From: Astropecten irregularis
Taxonomy: Eukaryota; Echinodermata; Asteroidea; Paxillosida; Astropectinidae
Length of the DNA stretch: 64,000 nucleotides
Direction of reading: 5' to 3'
NCBI GenBank assembly: GCA_963971285.1
Contig: OZ020249.1
Location: forward strand, 2,852,001 to 2,916,000
Shown here piece after piece: positions 55,345 to 64,000 of this stretch (position 1 is its first letter; every line of letters begins with the position of its first letter). The notes beneath the pieces are model-generated. The model had not been told where the DNA came from. It made no database searches and saw only the letters and a program-made list of their open reading frames with translations. The translations under genes were made by a program, and so were the position numbers.

Positions 55345-56605
55345 TAAAAAACTAGACCTGTGTTTGTTGACAAACACTGAGCTGTTTCGTGCATGTTTAA
55401 TAAATAATATGAAAAATAAACATGAACGCAATTGGCCCAGTACAGAAAAACAGCAAATCAGTGGTGTCTTCATTGCCGTTAACAACTATCAGGAGCGTCG
55501 TCAGTTGTCCATCAATACACACATTATGTATGTATACTATGTATATAGTGTGCGTGTGTACATACACGTGGCAATACACGAGTCTGCTATAGGCCAGCGT
55601 GCATAGTATGTATAGTTGTGCTTATGGGCAGTGGAAACAGCAAAATGATTGATTTTCTAGCTCATCGTGCTCCATTCACCTGTACACAATTGTCCCACTA
55701 CTACAGATAGCCATATCAGCGGTCCAAAAAGTTCCAAAGCCCGTGTTTTGTGTTATGTTTGACTCTAAATGGCCAAATTAATTATACAAAAAAAATCAAT
55801 AAAAAATCAGCCGATGACGTCATCATGACGTCACTTCACATTAGGAATACTAATACCATTCCCTACCTATCCACCAAATTTCATTACGATCAGATATTCG
55901 CTTATATGTTTTTCTGGGGAAAAATGGCAAAATTAAATATTCAAAAATCAATAAAAAATCAGCCGATGACGTCATCGTGACGTCACTTCACATTATGGAT
56001 ACTAGTACCATTCCCTACCAATCCACCAAGTTTCATCACCATCGGATATTCCCTTATATGTGAATCTGAAAATCGGCTTTTTGATGACGTCATCATGACG
56101 TCACACCTTTTTGGTAAATTGTGGCATATGCCTATAACCTAACAAACATTTTACCGAAAAAAAATTGAAAATACGATTTGTCGTTCAGGAGATATAAAGA
56201 AAAGGTCAAAAAATTGAATAATTCGTATAAAATCACACGATGACGTCATCGACACGTGTCCAAATTTTGTGTGTATATCACGTCCCCATATACTTACATA
56301 CCAAGTTTGAGTTACATCGGACTTATAGTTTCGGAGATAAAGAGCCCTGAAATTTGCACTTTTATGATGACGTCATGGTGCATGTGATGACGTCACGATG
56401 ACGTACATACGCGGCATGCGATTCGGGGTGGTGGTCTAACTATTTGCCAAGTATGAAGTTTATCGGAACTGGCATAAGGGTAGAAGTGACTTGTAGAAAA
56501 ACCGTGTGTTATGTCTATGGGAAAAAAGTGGAAAAAGAAGAAATAAAAAAGGAAAAATAAAAAAAAAAATAAGAAAAACAAAAGCTGTTCCGCGGTCTGC
56601 GAAAC
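55345..56605. repeat. Block present only in foldback element B, with TGACGTCA palindromes
   Basis: Absent from the matching place in element A (about 53000). Around 55740-56400 two units of about 150 bp repeat 'CAATAAAAAATCAGCCGATGA', and about nine GACGTCA/TGACGTC words occur (55815-56410), often as TGACGTCATC.TGACGTCAC. No coding frame is seen. Confidence 0.7.
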
Positions 56606-57066
56606 AGCTAAAAATGTAGACGTAAAAACATTGCCCACACCGCAGAGAAATACAGCCTGGTATCCGCGTGCGTAATAGCCACAGTTTCAAAGCAAACGTA
56701 GTTAACATACATTGTGTACGTGTACCAGCGAAAGTCTCAATCAGTACATTACACGTGCCGTGGGCTTGACAGTGAAATGAAGTGTACATGTATATTGCGC
56801 TCGGTCGGAAGGCCTACCTTTTTTGGATCGCGACCGGGTTCGTTCCACCGTTACGGACGGTGGCTCACGGACGGCCGGCTCGGTACAGATTTCACCGTGG
56901 GCTTGAAATTGAAGTGTATGTAGCGCTCGGTCGGTGGATCGGGGCCGGGTTCGTTACCGTATACGGACGGTGGCTCACACAGCCGCAGCCGGCTCGGTAC
57001 AGATTTGCAGTAAGAAATTGTGGTTTTTCCGATGGAATATTCCTGTGATATTTTTAGGAATATGTC

Positions 57067-57253
57067 TGTTATGTCCTTTTCAAAGATCCATGTTAAATAA
57101 GCAGACACAAAGAGGCTAAGTGTAGTGGTCTGACAACTCAGGTCATCGGTGTTCTTATTCATTCCATGCTCAATCTATATCTGTCAATTCAGGGCACAAG
57201 GGCATGTCTGCGCATGTGCGGTATTACTAATATGCTAATGTCAATATACAACA
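57067..57253 (-). repeat. 3' LTR of the Ty3/Gypsy element
   Basis: 187 bp; downstream LTR, preceded (minus strand) by a polypurine tract. Single mismatch to the 5' LTR at 57165. Confidence 0.95.
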
Positions 57254-57266
57254 TTCCTCCCCATTT
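57254..57266 (-). promoter_or_regulatory. Polypurine tract
   Basis: The minus strand reads AAATGGGGAGGAA immediately before the 3' LTR; the last nine bases are pure purine. This is the expected plus-strand DNA primer of an LTR retrotransposon. Confidence 0.85.
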
Positions 57267-57844
57267 AGTCTAAACCATGTAACACTTCTTGTTTAAACTG
57301 CTGGTTGAGATGTTAGACTACTTGACCACAATATATAAATTTTTGTTTTCAAATCAGGCAATGCAACTTCTAAACTCCAAAACTTTCAACAGCAACAACA
57401 TGCAACTAACAATGCTCAACAACTTAACTTCACCAGCAATAATAATACTTGGTGCATCTAACCTTTGTGTGCCTTAGATATACATGTGAAACCAGCATGG
57501 TTACATTGTAATCCTACAAAATGATTTAGTTCTACACATAGACTTATAATGCATTACTAACAGCTGATGTTATATAAAATGCTTACAAGTCTGATCAATG
57601 GTCATTAGACCAGATTAAGAGTTTACAATATTTTGATGTGACTTTATCTTGAATAAAATATAGCTGCATGCTTGTGAAAGTATACTCTTAAACACTACCT
57701 GTGTAATTTGTTCTTTGACTTAACTCAAGCTTTTTATGTTTGCAAATTCCAAAGCATGTCAAGGCACAATTTAACACTGACACAAAAAGCTCTTCCTGAA
57801 CTTTTGAACTACAGGGCAGTTAATCTCAACAACAAACTATAAGC

Positions 57845-60800
57845 TTACTTAAACACAACATAATCATTCAAGTGTGCAGGCGGCTTTCTAATTCTATTAG
57901 AAACTCTCAATGGCTGAGACTCTGCTGTCTCTGCCTGAGGTAGATCAACAGTAGAAGACGTCTCAACACTATCACCAGCAGGTGTAGCGTCTTCTCTCAA
58001 AACTTCACCTGTTCTCAGAACAGGTGTGGACTCTGGAATTTCAGGAGTGTTGTCTTCACTCTGAATGTTAGGTGAACCACCACTTCTGATGTGGTCCACA
58101 TGACGTCTAACTATTCGACCACTGTCAAGCTTGATCTCAAACAGGTTTTGGCCAATAGTGCTGCAAATGTGACCAGAAAGCCAAGTTGGTCCGGTTCCAA
58201 AATTCTTGCAAAGGACTCTCTCCTGCAGTTTGTAGCTTCTCATTCTGGTTCCTTTGTCAGCATGCGATTTCATCTGTTTTTGCTGTCTTCTGACTTTCTG
58301 TGATAGATTGGGCCGCAACTTGTCTAGTTTTGTACGGATCTGGCGTCGGTACAAGAGTTCACTTGGACTCTTGCCTGTTGTTGCTTGGGGCGTGACTCGA
58401 TACAGCAGCAGAAACTGTTGCAGTCGTTTCTCCAAGTCACCTTTACTCTTCTTGATGCCATTCTTTACAGTTTGCACAGCTCGTTCTGCAAGGCCATTGC
58501 TGGCAGGGTGATTCGGAGCTGTTTGAATGTGATCCACTCCATTGCTCGTCAAGAAGCTGTAAAACTCCTCAGCGACAAAAGGCGTGCCGTTATCACTGAC
58601 AACGACTTCTGGGATGCCATGACTTGCAAAAAGTCTACGCATTACTCGAACAGTAGATCTGGCAGTGGCGGCGTGGACAGGCGTGGCTTCAATCCACTTA
58701 CTGTAGGCATCTACGACAATCAGGACTTCTTGTCCATCGACTGAGGCATAGTCGATATGTAGGCGTTGCCAGGCCCTCTCTGGAAATTCCCATGGGTGAA
58801 TTGGAGTACGTTGTGGCATTTTCTGGTGCTCCTGGCATTCTCGGCATTCTTTCACCATGGTTTCCAAGTCCCGGTCGATGCCTGGCCACCACATATATGA
58901 CCTAGCCAGCATCTTCATCTTAACTATGCCTGGGTGCGTCAGGTGTAGTTCCTTCGTGAGATGCTTGCGGAGATCTTGGTCTCGGGGAATGACCACTCTG
59001 GGTCCCCAAAGTACCACTCCATCTTCAAGGCTTAGCTCTTCTCGCTTACATGCGTAGGGGGCTAGATCCCCTTTTAGGTTTTTTCCATCTGGCCATCCAT
59101 GCAGGACGAAGGAACGTACTCTTGATAGCACTGGATCCTTCGTAGTCAGGAGCTCTATCTCTTGTGAGCTTACGGGGCGGCTTTCCAACTCCATCAAAGA
59201 GTTGACATGGGGGCTTTCTTCTGAAGCGTCGTCCACAGTTTCCACTGGTAGACGAGATAGGGCATCGGCATTTGTGTGCAGCTTTCCAGCTTTATGGCTT
59301 ATGGTGTAGTCATATGCAGAGAGCAACATATGCCATCGTGCAACTCTCGCTGATGACATTGGGCTTGCTGGCTTGTCCCCAAAAAGGGAGACCAAAGGCT
59401 TGTGATCTGTTACAATGGTGAATTTGTGTCCATGGAGATACTTGTGGTATTTCTTCAGACCAAAGATGACCGACAGACCTTCTTTCTCGTATTGAGCGTA
59501 GTTTCTTTCGCTCGGCGTCAAGGTTCTTGAGGCAAAGGCTACAGGCTTCTCGGACCCATCTTTCATCAGATGGCTGAGAACTGCTCCAAGTCCATATGGG
59601 CTTGCATCGGTTTGAAGCAGCAACGGCTTATTTGGGTCAAAGTGGACCAACAAAGTGTCACTTGCCAACATTTTCTTCGAGGCATCGAAGGCTTTCTGTT
59701 GTTCTGGGCCCCATTCAAATTTTGAACTGGCTTGTTGCTTGTGAGACCCTGGCTTTCTTCCACTTGAACTGTACTCTGCCTTTAACAGTTTATTCAGTGG
59801 AGCTATCACTGTTGACAAGTTAGGCAAGAATCGGCGGTAGTATCCCAATAGGCCCAAGTAAGCTTGCAGCTGTTCTTGGTTCTTGGGTGCTGGCGTTTGC
59901 TGTATGGCATGAACCTTCTCCTTCACAGGGCGCAATCCCATGGCATCTATGCGGTGACCCAGGTAGGTGATTGATTCCTTCAGGAACTCACACTTGTCCT
60001 TCCTGAGCTTCATTCCGCTTTCTTCTAAGCGCTGAATGACTGCCTCGAGATTGGACAGGTGCTCGGCATCCGTCTTTCCTGTGATGATGACATCATCGAG
60101 ATAGGGGCGACACATTGGTATGTCGGCTAGAAGCGACTCAATGGTTCTCTGAAACAGGGCAGGGGCTGATGCCAAACCAAACGGGACCCGGGTGTATTGA
60201 TACAGGCCTCGGTGCGTATTGATTGTAGTGTACTTCCTGGCATCGTCATCGAGTTCAATTTGGTGGTAGGCATGCGAAAGATCTATTTTCGAGAACTTCT
60301 GACCACCTTGCAAATCTTGCATCATATCTTTTAGAGTTGGCAGTGGGTAATGCTCTAGCTGCAGAACTTTGTTGGCAGTTACCTTGTAATTGCCACATAT
60401 ACGAATCTGTCCATTCGGTTTTGGTGCAACCACTATCGGGCAGGCATACTCTGAGAACTTGACTGGCTCGATGATTCCTTGGTCTTGCAATTCATCTAGG
60501 CATTTATCAATCTTCTGACGTTGTGCATAGGCTACGGGGGAAGCTCGGTAGAACTTACATGTAAGTAATTCTTCCTTCACTGGCTGAACTTTGGCTTTGA
60601 ATCCCTCCAAACGTCCTAATGTGCTGTCGTTGAAGACCTCTTCATGGCTCTGCAAAATTCCTTTCAACTCTTGTAGAGTTTGGCTGGCTGTTGCGTCGTT
60701 TGCTTCAGTGATGGCATGGCAATGCAGTATCTTGTCTATTGGGACGGGGATTTGCTCAATCCACTGTCTTCCCATCAGGCTTGTTCCTTCTTCCACAACC

Positions 60801-61966
60801 AGTAATGGCAGGACAACAGGCTTTCTGCTGGCATATTTCACCTTTACTTCAGCTTCACCAAGAATCTTTACTTTGGATCCTGTATAGGTTTTCAGCTTGA
60901 CAGTACTATGGCGAATGTCACTTGCTTTTCCCAACTGGTTGTAGGTTTTTGAAGAGACGATGGACCATGGACTTCCAGTATCCAATTCCATTTGTATGTC
61001 TCTGTTGTTGACACTGACCGTCACTTCATAAGGCTTGGATGACAGGTTTTTCACGATGCCATCTTGCTTTAGGTGACTGAGAGCCATCTCGGTGTCAGAA
61101 TCATCACTTGCTGTCTCATTCAGATGATGTGCTCGGTGCTCACGGTGCTTCTGGGCTGACCGTTTTGCTTGAAAGGCTTTTACCTTGTCACACTGGCTTT
61201 TGGTGTGGCCTACACGTTGACACTTGTAGCATTTCTCCATTATAAATGGACAGGAACTAGGGGCATGGATTCCTCCACAGCGCCAACATCGTTGCTCTTG
61301 AGGCTGTGCTGGACCCTTTTCCTGGGGCTTGGGGTTTTTCACCTCTCGCTGGTATTTTCTTGCTCTGGGGGCTGGCTTATACTCTGGCTTTTTTGGCTGA
61401 TGCAACTTGTGCACCTTTGGGGCTTCGGCAGGCTGGGCAATTTTCTTGATGTCTTCAACATCTTTACTAGCCATCTCCATCGCTGATGCGATGCTCAAAC
61501 TCTTCTCAAAGGTAAGTTTGGATTCACTTAGGAGTTTACGCTGTATAGCGGCCTCCTTACATCCTACTACCAATCTGTCACGCAACATGTTATCCAATTC
61601 TTTAAAATTACAACCATCACTTAACTGGCGTAAACCAGCCACAAACTGTGAAATACTTTCTCCTTCTTGCCTAGATCTAGTATAAAACCGGTATCTAAGT
61701 ACAATCTCACTTGGTTTAGGAGAAAAATGCTTCTGTAAGGCTGAAATGCATTCTGCAAATGTTTTGTCAGAAGGCTTACTTGGCTGCAGTAATGCTCTCA
61801 AGGTATGGTATCCATTTGTTCCTAGGCTAGTCAGTAACACTGCTCGTTTTTTACCTTCATCGGTAACGGCATTGGCCTCAAACCACGCTTCAAGTACCTC
61901 AACCCATTCTTCAAACTTGCATCCCTTTATATCAAAGGCAGGAATGGTACCAATAATACCAGCCAT
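57845..61966 (-). CDS. Ty3/Gypsy gag-pol polyprotein, 1373 aa, intact
   Basis: One uninterrupted frame carries every domain of a Ty3/Gypsy LTR retrotransposon. Gag occupies about residues 1-225. Two zinc knuckles follow at 227-239 (CX2CX3HX4C, a shortened form) and 246-259 (CX2CX4HX4C). The aspartic protease has DTGS at 329-332. Reverse transcriptase has its first aspartate near 562 and the YLDD box at 622-625. RNase H spans about 780-860 (D787, D854). Integrase has an N-terminal zinc region with H1008/H1011 and C1041/C1044, then D1072, D1125 and E1161, the last two separated by 35 residues (DD35E). Gag and pol are fused without frameshift. No env frame is seen in the 590 bp between the stop and the 3' LTR. 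The order RT-RNaseH-integrase separates it from Ty1/Copia. Intact motifs and near-identical LTRs suggest recent activity (inference). Confidence 0.96.
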   Translation of the reverse strand: MAGIIGTIPAFDIKGCKFEEWVEVLEAWFEANAVTDEGKKRAVLLTSLGTNGYHTLRALLQPSKPSDKTFAECISALQKHFSPKPSEIVLRYRFYTRSRQEGESISQFVAGLRQLSDGCNFKELDNMLRDRLVVGCKEAAIQRKLLSESKLTFEKSLSIASAMEMASKDVEDIKKIAQPAEAPKVHKLHQPKKPEYKPAPRARKYQREVKNPKPQEKGPAQPQEQRCWRCGGIHAPSSCPFIMEKCYKCQRVGHTKSQCDKVKAFQAKRSAQKHREHRAHHLNETASDDSDTEMALSHLKQDGIVKNLSSKPYEVTVSVNNRDIQMELDTGSPWSIVSSKTYNQLGKASDIRHSTVKLKTYTGSKVKILGEAEVKVKYASRKPVVLPLLVVEEGTSLMGRQWIEQIPVPIDKILHCHAITEANDATASQTLQELKGILQSHEEVFNDSTLGRLEGFKAKVQPVKEELLTCKFYRASPVAYAQRQKIDKCLDELQDQGIIEPVKFSEYACPIVVAPKPNGQIRICGNYKVTANKVLQLEHYPLPTLKDMMQDLQGGQKFSKIDLSHAYHQIELDDDARKYTTINTHRGLYQYTRVPFGLASAPALFQRTIESLLADIPMCRPYLDDVIITGKTDAEHLSNLEAVIQRLEESGMKLRKDKCEFLKESITYLGHRIDAMGLRPVKEKVHAIQQTPAPKNQEQLQAYLGLLGYYRRFLPNLSTVIAPLNKLLKAEYSSSGRKPGSHKQQASSKFEWGPEQQKAFDASKKMLASDTLLVHFDPNKPLLLQTDASPYGLGAVLSHLMKDGSEKPVAFASRTLTPSERNYAQYEKEGLSVIFGLKKYHKYLHGHKFTIVTDHKPLVSLFGDKPASPMSSARVARWHMLLSAYDYTISHKAGKLHTNADALSRLPVETVDDASEESPHVNSLMELESRPVSSQEIELLTTKDPVLSRVRSFVLHGWPDGKNLKGDLAPYACKREELSLEDGVVLWGPRVVIPRDQDLRKHLTKELHLTHPGIVKMKMLARSYMWWPGIDRDLETMVKECRECQEHQKMPQRTPIHPWEFPERAWQRLHIDYASVDGQEVLIVVDAYSKWIEATPVHAATARSTVRVMRRLFASHGIPEVVVSDNGTPFVAEEFYSFLTSNGVDHIQTAPNHPASNGLAERAVQTVKNGIKKSKGDLEKRLQQFLLLYRVTPQATTGKSPSELLYRRQIRTKLDKLRPNLSQKVRRQQKQMKSHADKGTRMRSYKLQERVLCKNFGTGPTWLSGHICSTIGQNLFEIKLDSGRIVRRHVDHIRSGGSPNIQSEDNTPEIPESTPVLRTGEVLREDATPAGDSVETSSTVDLPQAETAESQPLRVSNRIRKPPAHLNDYVVFK

Positions 61967-63179
61967 AGTGATACGAAACTGTCAAAGACCTCAAATTTCT
62001 AGGGAAATTTCAACAAAAAAATCGAAAATAGGTAGGCTAGGCCTAAATCGAAATCCACACACCGTGCGTGATGAACACAGATGTAAACACTGACAGTACT
62101 AACACTCAAATTACACTCTTTAGGCTAAGGCTCTACGGCTTAAATCTCAAATTATCATCAACAACAATATAGAAAACTTTTGCTATTATTTTCTGTACTT
62201 AATTCTGTAACACAACCATTCAACTTCTGAGAACAATTATCTTTAAAACTGTTCAAATGTCAGAGTTCTGCCGACGTGTCGCGAAACACAGTCAGAGTTT
62301 GTACATTGTGTATGCATTCAATTGCATAGCGTTTCGTTCATGTACAGTACAGTATATTGCATGTAACTTACGCGTACGGCGTCCATGATTACACACAGCG
62401 TCCCTGCTATTCCGGTAAGCGCACTTTTCCCTCCGGATGCAGTTTCCACACGCAAGAATTGTACAGTACACACACGAGGCTTTTGTAATACTCTGTGCGA
62501 CGCTGAGTGGGGCTACGATGTCACGACTGCGGCGTGGCTATGTCTCACGTCTGCATACGGTGCATGTCCGGCGATGTCCGTAGGGTTTCACTGGCTCGTT
62601 GGCGGTGCGGCTGGGGCTTCAATGGCTAGGGCTAGGGCGGCTGCATGGGGGCTTCCATGTATGGCTGGCTGGCTGGCTGGCTACTATCGGGCATGTTGGG
62701 GTCGGAGCGGCTTCAGGGGTTTCGGGGCATCGACGTCAATGGCTGCTCGGGGCCGGGGCATGGGCGGATGCATCTTTTCTGGCTGTCCATATAGCTTATG
62801 AACGAAGGGGCTGCCTTCTTCTGGCTTGGCACGGCCTGAGCAATATCCGTAGCGTGAATCGTGTCTACGAGTCACTGGTTTCCAAACTTCGGAACTCGGC
62901 AATCACTGTACTGGTTGCATGGGCGCACTGGGCTGCATGAGGGAAGGAGCCCAGTAAATGGAAGGGCAGACCGCTGTAACACGAACATTTCTCGTGGTAC
63001 GGGTTTAATACATGTCGGTGGCACACTGCCACGTACGTACAGTATACAGTACAGTATAGTACTTGTGAATGTATTTACAATGGCGGGCTAACTTTGGACG
63101 AATCCGGCGGGCGGTCGTTGCAAAACGCCCTTTGCATGATTGCTTACGTCTCCATCTGGAGCCGGTATGTTCACGTTTT
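61967..63179 (-). other. Long leader of the LTR retrotransposon
   Basis: 1.2 kb between the primer site and the gag start, much of it GC-rich (62380-63170). Open frames on the plus strand here are antisense and unsupported. It may hold packaging signals; nothing specific is recognised. Confidence 0.5.
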
Positions 63180-63192
63180 ATCCTCGTCGCCA
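63180..63192 (-). promoter_or_regulatory. Primer binding site, probably tRNA-Ser(GCT)
   Basis: Two bases after the 5' LTR the minus strand reads TGGCGACGAGGAT. These 13 bases complement the 3' end (acceptor stem plus CCA) of animal tRNA-Ser(GCT) as I know it; the match stops after 13 bases. The position is exactly where reverse transcription of an LTR element is primed. Confidence 0.8.
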
Positions 63193-63194
63193 AT

Positions 63195-63381
63195 TGTTAT
63201 GTCCTTTTCAAAGATCCATGTTAAATAAGCAGACACAAAGAGGCTAAGTGTAGTGGTCTGACAACTCAGGTCATCGGTGTTCTTATTCATTCTATGCTCA
63301 ATCTATATCTGTCAATTCAGGGCACAAGGGCATGTCTGCGCATGTGCGGTATTACTAATATGCTAATGTCAATATACAACA
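63195..63381 (-). repeat. 5' LTR of the Ty3/Gypsy element
   Basis: 187 bp; upstream LTR relative to gag-pol. It is identical to the other copy except at 63293. It should contain the promoter, but I see no clear TATA box. Confidence 0.95.
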
Positions 63382-64000
63382 ATGTCCTCACTGTCCTACT
63401 GGGTATGATCATTTTTGGTGTAATTGATGACCGGATATATTTTTCAGTCCACTGTTAACTTCTGTGATGAGGTGGATGACCTTTTTATTTCTGTTTGATC
63501 ATGGATTGGGTCGGCACCGAGTTTGTGACTTGCTAACATTTGTCTGTTTGTGGGACCATTCATAAAGGAAATCATTTGAAAATCTTAGCAATTTCCTTCA
63601 GTTCATGATGAAAGATTTGAATTATCAGCGGCAGCTTGACATGGGCAAACAATGCGGACTTAAAAAAACCTCCTCCGATATGCGTGTACATGGTATATCA
63701 CAGCGCACGTGTTATTCTGGGAACACCCCCTCCATAGGGCTGCGAGTTTGAGTTTGAAAGGTGGAACAGCCAAAACGGCATTTCGCATGACGTGATTTGG
63801 TCGAGATGGCACACTGCGCACTATTCAAAATGGCCGACTGACGGCAAACGGAGGGAATCTCGACACCTTCGGTAAGTTTTGGGTCATTTTTTCTGAATAT
63901 AATGATCTTTCGATATTCAAAGTGGTTTTATATGACTCATTGATAAGTACCAATCAGATCCATGTAGTCAGATTTTGTGTTTGGATTTTGGAAAGTGGAA

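Larger units (their letters stand above)
57067..63381 (-). mobile_element. Full-length Ty3/Gypsy LTR retrotransposon (6315 bp)
   Basis: The element reads right to left. Both LTRs are 187 bp, begin TGTT and end AACA on either strand, and are flanked by the same 5 bp, ATGTC (57062-57066 and 63382-63386). A primer binding site follows the 5' LTR and a purine tract precedes the 3' LTR. The leader between the primer site and the gag start is long, about 1.2 kb, GC-rich, and without a convincing frame. The LTRs differ at one position only (C at 57165, T at 63293). The element sits inside a copy of the foldback element described at 54445-64000. Confidence 0.97.
54445..64000. mobile_element. Foldback DNA element B, interrupted by the LTR retrotransposon, runs off the window
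   Basis: It begins with the same terminal sequence as element A. It repeats A's core in the opposite orientation (54933-55345 and 56605-57066 match A's 53400-53000 and 53000-52640), then continues after the LTR element (63382-64000) into its second arm. Compared with A it carries about 1.25 kb extra (about 55345-56605). By alignment with A its right end should lie about 100 bp beyond the window. Confidence 0.78.

Noticed and set aside
58091-61685. Many plus-strand frames of 60-119 codons
   Set aside because: Antisense shadows of the gag-pol frame.
62385-62940. Plus-strand frames of 138 and 113 codons
   Set aside because: Antisense to the GC-rich leader of the LTR element; glycine/alanine-rich composition, no domain.

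Overview
The window is eukaryotic nuclear DNA from an AT-rich, intron-rich and heavily transposon-laden animal genome. Short exons with GT-AG introns, vertebrate-like orthologues, paired ends of the 'GGGCCAATTTCAT' type, and frequent 'TAGGCCT' and 'ACATGTA' words point to a marine invertebrate deuterostome. An echinoderm or hemichordate is my best guess; this is inference, and no sequence here proves the phylum.

Four host genes can be modelled completely, with every splice phase closing. (1) UTP14, minus strand, 13 exons, 18759 down to 1234, 721 aa: a small-subunit processome factor. (2) EEF1AKMT1, plus strand, 4 exons, 21008-24525, 209 aa: an elongation factor 1A lysine methyltransferase. 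(3) A DUF1704/MATCAP-family metallopeptidase, minus strand, 5 exons, 32795 down to 27368, 549 aa, with an HExxxH motif. (4) SETD4, plus strand, 9 exons, 36805-47913, 432 aa: a SET-domain methyltransferase. UTP14/EEF1AKMT1 and the peptidase/SETD4 form two head-to-head pairs. EEF1AKMT1 and the peptidase are tail-to-tail. UTP14, EEF1AKMT1 and SETD4 fit housekeeping roles in ribosome, translation and methylation biology. I see no operon-like functional unit.

Introns and spacers are packed with non-autonomous elements: many short inverted-repeat (MITE-like) elements, some nested; a tRNA-like SINE family, partly in tandem; another SINE with an ATT tail; a decayed Penelope-like element; and minisatellites, two of them in large hairpins built from 'ACTCGGTCC' or 'ACTCGCCCC' units (16.3-18.5 kb).

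From about 48 kb to the end there is no host gene. This part holds a 1.05-kb inverted-repeat element, a 200-N assembly gap, and two large foldback elements with ~400-bp inverted arms (51910-53928, and 54445 to beyond the window end). Between them lies a 516-bp segment that is also present at 19276-19986. The second foldback element carries an extra block rich in TGACGTCA palindromes and has been split by an apparently intact, very young Ty3/Gypsy LTR retrotransposon (57067-63381; LTRs differ at 1 of 187 positions; 5-bp target duplication; one 1373-codon gag-pol frame). The first foldback element preserves the unoccupied version of that insertion site.
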